NCBI GenBank assembly: GCA_015061525.1
Contig: SUWK01000001.1
Span: 110,653 to 174,652, forward strand
Origin: Lentisphaerota bacterium
Lineage (GTDB): Bacteria > Verrucomicrobiota > Lentisphaeria > Victivallales > Victivallaceae
DNA length: 64,000 nt
Reading direction: 5' to 3'
The first letter of the stretch is position 1. Each line of letters opens with the position of its first letter. Below the pieces are notes generated by a model, which was not told the DNA's origin, did no database searches, and saw only the letters and a list, made by a program, of their open reading frames with translations. The position numbers and the translations under genes are program-made. This document shows positions 60,088 to 64,000 of the stretch, in pieces.

Positions 60088-63000
60088 ATGAGTAAACAAA
60101 CTGTTGGTGGAGTGCAGTATGTGCCGCAGATAGCGGTGCAGTATGTGTATTTGGATTTTGACGGGGAATTGACCGACTACAATGGCGAGATTCTGACCAT
60201 TGAGGGCGTGGAGGTGAGCGATCCACAGTTGACTCAAGCGCGTATTGCCGATATCCTTGCTGAACTCAATAAAAAATACGCCTCGCAAAATGTGATTTTT
60301 GTTACTGAAAAGCCGGAAGCTGCCGAATACTCCACCATTTTTATCGGCAAAACCGAAGCCTTTGACCAATACGGCAGCTTTGCCGGATTAGCTGAAACTG
60401 TTGATTTCAACAATCAGAACCATTCCGACAACGCCTTTGTCAACCTTAACGCCACTGCCACTGACGAACAGATAATTTCCACCATCAGCCACGAAACCGA
60501 CCACTTGTTAGGCACATTAGACCACGGCGGTGACGGACTTTCCACCTATGCCGCTCATTATTATGTATCCAATGGACAAACGTCTTCCGGCATTACGTTG
60601 GGATTTGATGATTTTATGTTCATCTACTCCGGCGGGGTTGCGAACAGCACTACCGTTAATTCCGGCGGCAGGATGACCATCTCCTCCGGCGGTGTAGCGA
60701 ACAGAACGACTGTTAATTCCTACGGCAGGATGGTCATCAAATCCGGCGGTGTGGCGAACAGCACCACCGTTAATTCCGGCGGCTATATGGACATCTTCTC
60801 CGGCGGTACGGCGAACAATACAACGATGGACGGCGGCTGGATGTACATCTCCTCCGGAGGCGTGGCGAACAGTACGACGGTTAATTCCGGTGGCTGGATG
60901 TCCATCTCCTCCGGCGGTACGGCAACTGCAATTCGGGAAAATGGCGGATATGTTAATGTCTATTACGGTGCAAATGTTACGTTTGTTTCCAATACTATTG
61001 AGGGATTGACATTATCCTTCTACACTTCTATGACGATACACAAAAATACTGTGGCGAGCAGCACAACATTATCCGGCGGCGAGATGTACATCTCCTCCGG
61101 CGGCGTGGCGAACAGCACGACCGTTAATTACGGCGGCTCTATGTACATCTCCTCCGGCGGTACGGCGAACAGTACGACGTTGTACTACGGCGCTATGTAC
61201 ATCTCCAACGGCGGAGTGGCGAACAGTACGACATTATCCGGCGGCGATAGTTTTTACGAAAGCGCAGTTATGTCCATCAAATCCGGCGGTGTAGCGAACA
61301 GCACGACCGTTAATTCCGGCGGCGGTATGTACATCTCCTCCGGCGGTGTAGCGAACAGCACGGCCGTTAATTCCGGCGGCGGTATGTACATCTCCTCCGG
61401 CGGCGTGGCGAACAGCACGACTGTTAACTCCTGGGGCTTCATGTACATCTCCTCCGGCGGTGTAGCGAACAGCACGACCGTTAATTCCGGCGGCAGAATG
61501 TACATCTCCTCCGGCGGTACGGCGAACAGTACAACGATTAATTCCGGCTGCAGAATGTACATCTCCTCCGGCGGTACGGCGAACAGCACGACCATTAATG
61601 CCGGCGGCGATATGTCCATCTCCTCCGGCGGTACGGCGAACAGCACGAATGTTAATTCCGGTGGCTGGATGGTCATCTCCTCCGGCGGTGAGGCAACTGC
61701 AATTCGGGAAAATGGCGGATATGTTTATGTCGAGGATGGAGCAAATGTTACATTTGTCTCCAATACTATTGAGGGATTGACATTAAGCGGTAGTATGACG
61801 GCACACCAGAATACTGTGGCGAACAGCACAACATTATCCGGCGGCCATATGTACATCTCCTCCGGCGGTGTAGCGAACAGCACGACCGTTAATTCCGGCA
61901 GCGATATGTACATCTCCTCCGGCGGTACGGCGAACCGCACTACAGTTAATACCGGTGGCTGGATTGTCATCTCCTCCGGCGGCGTGGCGAACAGCACGAC
62001 AGTTAATCCCAACGGCAGTATGTGCATCTACTCCGGCGGAATGGCGAACAGCACAACCGTTAATTCCGGCGGCTACATGTCCATCTCCTCCGGCGGTGTA
62101 CATCGCGGCACTCTGCAAATCAACAGCGGAGCAAGGATATCAGCATATAGTGGTTCTACCATTGACTTTACTCTTACCGGCAGAAGTGCGTCAAACGGGT
62201 ATCTGATCAATGATCCTTCCCGTATTTACGGAACACCAACGTTTACCATAACTGTGTCAGACAGTCAGGAAGGCGGTACTTACAAACTGGCGCAGGGTGC
62301 AGACCGTTTCACCGGTTCAATAACCATTGGAACAGATACTCTTGATTATGGTACTCTTGCAGTCAATGGTTCTGCGGTCGAAAATGATACTCAGAGTTAT
62401 CGGTTGGTAAAAACAGATGGCAACTTGAATTTGGTCGTGGAAGACAAAACCGCTGCCTTGCCGGATTTGCGCATGGCGGAGTACGATGTTTCAAGCAACA
62501 GCATCACCACGCAGGAGTCGGTCAAACTGACATTCAAAGTCTACAACGACGGGAATGCCGATGCTCCGGCTTCGACCATCAAGGTTTATGATGGTGACAG
62601 ACTTTTGCGCGAAGTCGCCCTCGGTGAGATCGCCGCCGGGAGCTATCGCAACTGTTACATCACCCTCACTGCCGGAAAACTTTCTGTCGGTACGCATAAA
62701 GTCAACGTGGTATTGGATTCCGGAAATGCCATTGCGGAATCAAGAGAGGATAACAACAACTCCTACCGCACCATTTTCGTAAAAGCTCCCGCCGCCCAAG
62801 CGGACTTGCGTATGGCGGAGTACGATGTTTCAAGCAACAGCATCACCACGCAGGAGTCGGTCAAATTGACCTTCAAAGTCTACAACGACGGCAATGCCGA
62901 TGCCCCGGCTTCAACCATCAAGGTTTATGACGGCGACAAACTTTTGCGCGAAGTTGCCCTCGGTGAGATCGCCGCCGGAGCTTACCGCAACTGTTACATC

Positions 63001-63678
63001 ACCATCCCCGCCGGAAAACTTTCTGTCGGTACGCACAAGGTCAATGTTGTTCTGGATGCCGGGAATGGCATTGCTGAATCCAATGAGAACAACAATAACT
63101 CCTACCGCACTATCTTTGTGAAAGCCGCCACTGCCCAACCTGACTTGCGTATGGCGGAATACGATGTTTCCAGTAACAATATAACCACGCAGGAATCGGT
63201 CAAACTGACATTCAAAGTCTACAACGACGGCAATGCCGATGCCACGGCTTCAATTATCAAGGTTTACGATGGCGACATACTTTTGCGTGAAGTCGCTCTT
63301 GGGGAAATTGATGCCAAAGGCTACCGGAACTGCACCATCACATTGGTTGCCGGAAAACTTTCCGTCGGAACTCACAAAGTTAATGTGGTATTGGATTCCG
63401 GAAACTTGATCGCTGAATCCAACGAAAGCAACAACAACTCCTACCGTACCATCTTTGTGAAAGAGCCGGTTCGCTCTCTGGCTGCTGCTCCCAAAGAAAA
63501 CAACAGCTGGGATGTTTGTGGAACCGGCAGCGTGGATGCACTCTGCGGAGGAAACTGCGCCGACCTCAATGAATGGAGTCTGGAAAATTCTGCGGCACTC
63601 ACCCGCAGTGCCGCCGATATCCTGACGACTGATAAAGAGGAAAGCCGACTGCTCAACTCCGGCAAACTTGCCGGGTAA
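60088..63678 (+). CDS. Large surface/secreted protein: metzincin-like N-terminal domain, AIDA/TibA-type strand-loop-strand repeats, three CARDB-like repeats
   Basis: HETDHLLGTLDHG zinc motif. About two dozen ISSGG(V/T)ANSTTVNSGGxMY units. Three DLRMAEYDVSSN(S/N)ITTQESVKLTFKVYNDGNADA...NNNSYRTIFVK units. SD AAGGA before ATG. Confidence 0.9.
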   Translation: MSKQTVGGVQYVPQIAVQYVYLDFDGELTDYNGEILTIEGVEVSDPQLTQARIADILAELNKKYASQNVIFVTEKPEAAEYSTIFIGKTEAFDQYGSFAGLAETVDFNNQNHSDNAFVNLNATATDEQIISTISHETDHLLGTLDHGGDGLSTYAAHYYVSNGQTSSGITLGFDDFMFIYSGGVANSTTVNSGGRMTISSGGVANRTTVNSYGRMVIKSGGVANSTTVNSGGYMDIFSGGTANNTTMDGGWMYISSGGVANSTTVNSGGWMSISSGGTATAIRENGGYVNVYYGANVTFVSNTIEGLTLSFYTSMTIHKNTVASSTTLSGGEMYISSGGVANSTTVNYGGSMYISSGGTANSTTLYYGAMYISNGGVANSTTLSGGDSFYESAVMSIKSGGVANSTTVNSGGGMYISSGGVANSTAVNSGGGMYISSGGVANSTTVNSWGFMYISSGGVANSTTVNSGGRMYISSGGTANSTTINSGCRMYISSGGTANSTTINAGGDMSISSGGTANSTNVNSGGWMVISSGGEATAIRENGGYVYVEDGANVTFVSNTIEGLTLSGSMTAHQNTVANSTTLSGGHMYISSGGVANSTTVNSGSDMYISSGGTANRTTVNTGGWIVISSGGVANSTTVNPNGSMCIYSGGMANSTTVNSGGYMSISSGGVHRGTLQINSGARISAYSGSTIDFTLTGRSASNGYLINDPSRIYGTPTFTITVSDSQEGGTYKLAQGADRFTGSITIGTDTLDYGTLAVNGSAVENDTQSYRLVKTDGNLNLVVEDKTAALPDLRMAEYDVSSNSITTQESVKLTFKVYNDGNADAPASTIKVYDGDRLLREVALGEIAAGSYRNCYITLTAGKLSVGTHKVNVVLDSGNAIAESREDNNNSYRTIFVKAPAAQADLRMAEYDVSSNSITTQESVKLTFKVYNDGNADAPASTIKVYDGDKLLREVALGEIAAGAYRNCYITIPAGKLSVGTHKVNVVLDAGNGIAESNENNNNSYRTIFVKAATAQPDLRMAEYDVSSNNITTQESVKLTFKVYNDGNADATASIIKVYDGDILLREVALGEIDAKGYRNCTITLVAGKLSVGTHKVNVVLDSGNLIAESNESNNNSYRTIFVKEPVRSLAAAPKENNSWDVCGTGSVDALCGGNCADLNEWSLENSAALTRSAADILTTDKEESRLLNSGKLAG
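60630..62110 (+). repeat. 57-bp (19-aa) strand-loop-strand tandem repeat array
   Basis: Unit tccggcggtgtagcgaacagcacgaccgttaattccggcggcagaatgtacatctcc recurs with high DNA identity. Confidence 0.95.
62464..63463 (+). repeat. Three CARDB-like tandem repeats with 339-bp (113-aa) period
   Basis: ga(t/c)ttgcg(c/t)atggcgga(g/a)tacgatgtttc starts at 62464, 62803 and 63142, exactly 339 bp apart. Confidence 0.93.
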
Positions 63679-63705
63679 TGACGGTTTTTGTAAAAAGGAA
63701 AGTGA

Positions 63706-63746
63706 GCGGGGAAGAAAACTTTTTGTAAAAAGATTTTCTTCCCCGC
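63706..63746 (+). terminator. Strong stem-loop downstream of the strand-loop-strand protein gene
   Basis: gcggggaagaaaacttttt ... aaaaag-a-ttttcttccccgc inverted repeat 28 nt after the stop codon. Confidence 0.6.
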
Positions 63747-64000
63747 ACCCCTTCTTTCAAAAACTTTTAACGGAATCGTTTTTATCGTACCGATAAAAAC
63801 AATTCCTGCTCTTTAAAAAAGAAAAAACCGGCGGGAAATTCTTCCACTGGGTTTTTGCAAAGCTTTTTTTCAAAAAAGCGTCGATCAAGCCGCGACATCG
63901 GAGCGGCGCGACAGTTCATTTTCTTTGCCAAGCTTTCTTTTTTGCAAAAGAAAGCGGGCTTCCCGTGACTGTTGCGGGGCATTGGGTTCTTCCATTAAGT

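Noticed and set aside
61254-62027. Long minus-strand ORFs (PPEEMYI..ELTVVLFATPPEEM) opposite the repeat array
   Set aside because: They are a by-product of an in-frame 57-bp repeat; the plus-strand frame explains the sequence and has an SD and recognisable domains.
60630-62110. Regular direct repeats that could be mistaken for a CRISPR array
   Set aside because: Repeats are contiguous and coding with no unique spacers; they translate to 19-aa strand-loop-strand units.
60088-63678. Annotating the strand-loop-strand protein as a classical AIDA-I-type autotransporter
   Set aside because: No C-terminal beta-barrel and no extended signal peptide; the C-terminus is CARDB-like repeats and a short hydrophilic tail.
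63782-63982. 66-aa minus-strand ORF at the right edge
   Set aside because: Lies entirely within the hairpin-rich tract; likely chance ORF.

Overview
The window looks like chromosomal DNA from a Gram-negative PVC-group bacterium, most likely Lentisphaerota/Victivallales. That placement is inferred from the H-X9-DG pseudopilin next to an AraC regulator, and from the secreted repeat proteins. No alignment was run. Most of the window is dense housekeeping and metabolic sequence: mnmG, a DEAD-box helicase, galU, lon, tmk/holB, frr, gpsA, nth, mcsA/mcsB, coaE, rho, psd, nagA and sugar kinases. I recognised no rRNA, tRNA, CRISPR array or transposase. The most notable content is a surface-protein and glycosylation set. 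(i) 20759-21967(-) encodes a TibC/AAH-type strand-loop-strand O-heptosyltransferase with a four-Cys 'iron finger'. It lies 15 nt upstream of a 2375-aa protein (13616-20743) with a beta-helix/Pmp-like region, FN3 and Ig-like repeats and RTX repeats. (ii) About 38 kb away, 60088-63678(+) encodes a protein with a metzincin-like HExxHxxGxxD motif, about two dozen 19-aa AIDA/TibA-type strand-loop-strand repeats and three CARDB-like repeats. It has no autotransporter beta-barrel and no Sec signal. Together these suggest a non-autotransporter version of bacterial O-heptosylation in this lineage. Other points of interest are a plant-type glucuronokinase homologue beside galU, a decayed DeoR/WYL-type regulator, a frameshifted secreted protein, orphan paired secretins, a Rho with an Asn-rich disordered insert, and a hairpin-rich tract at the right edge.
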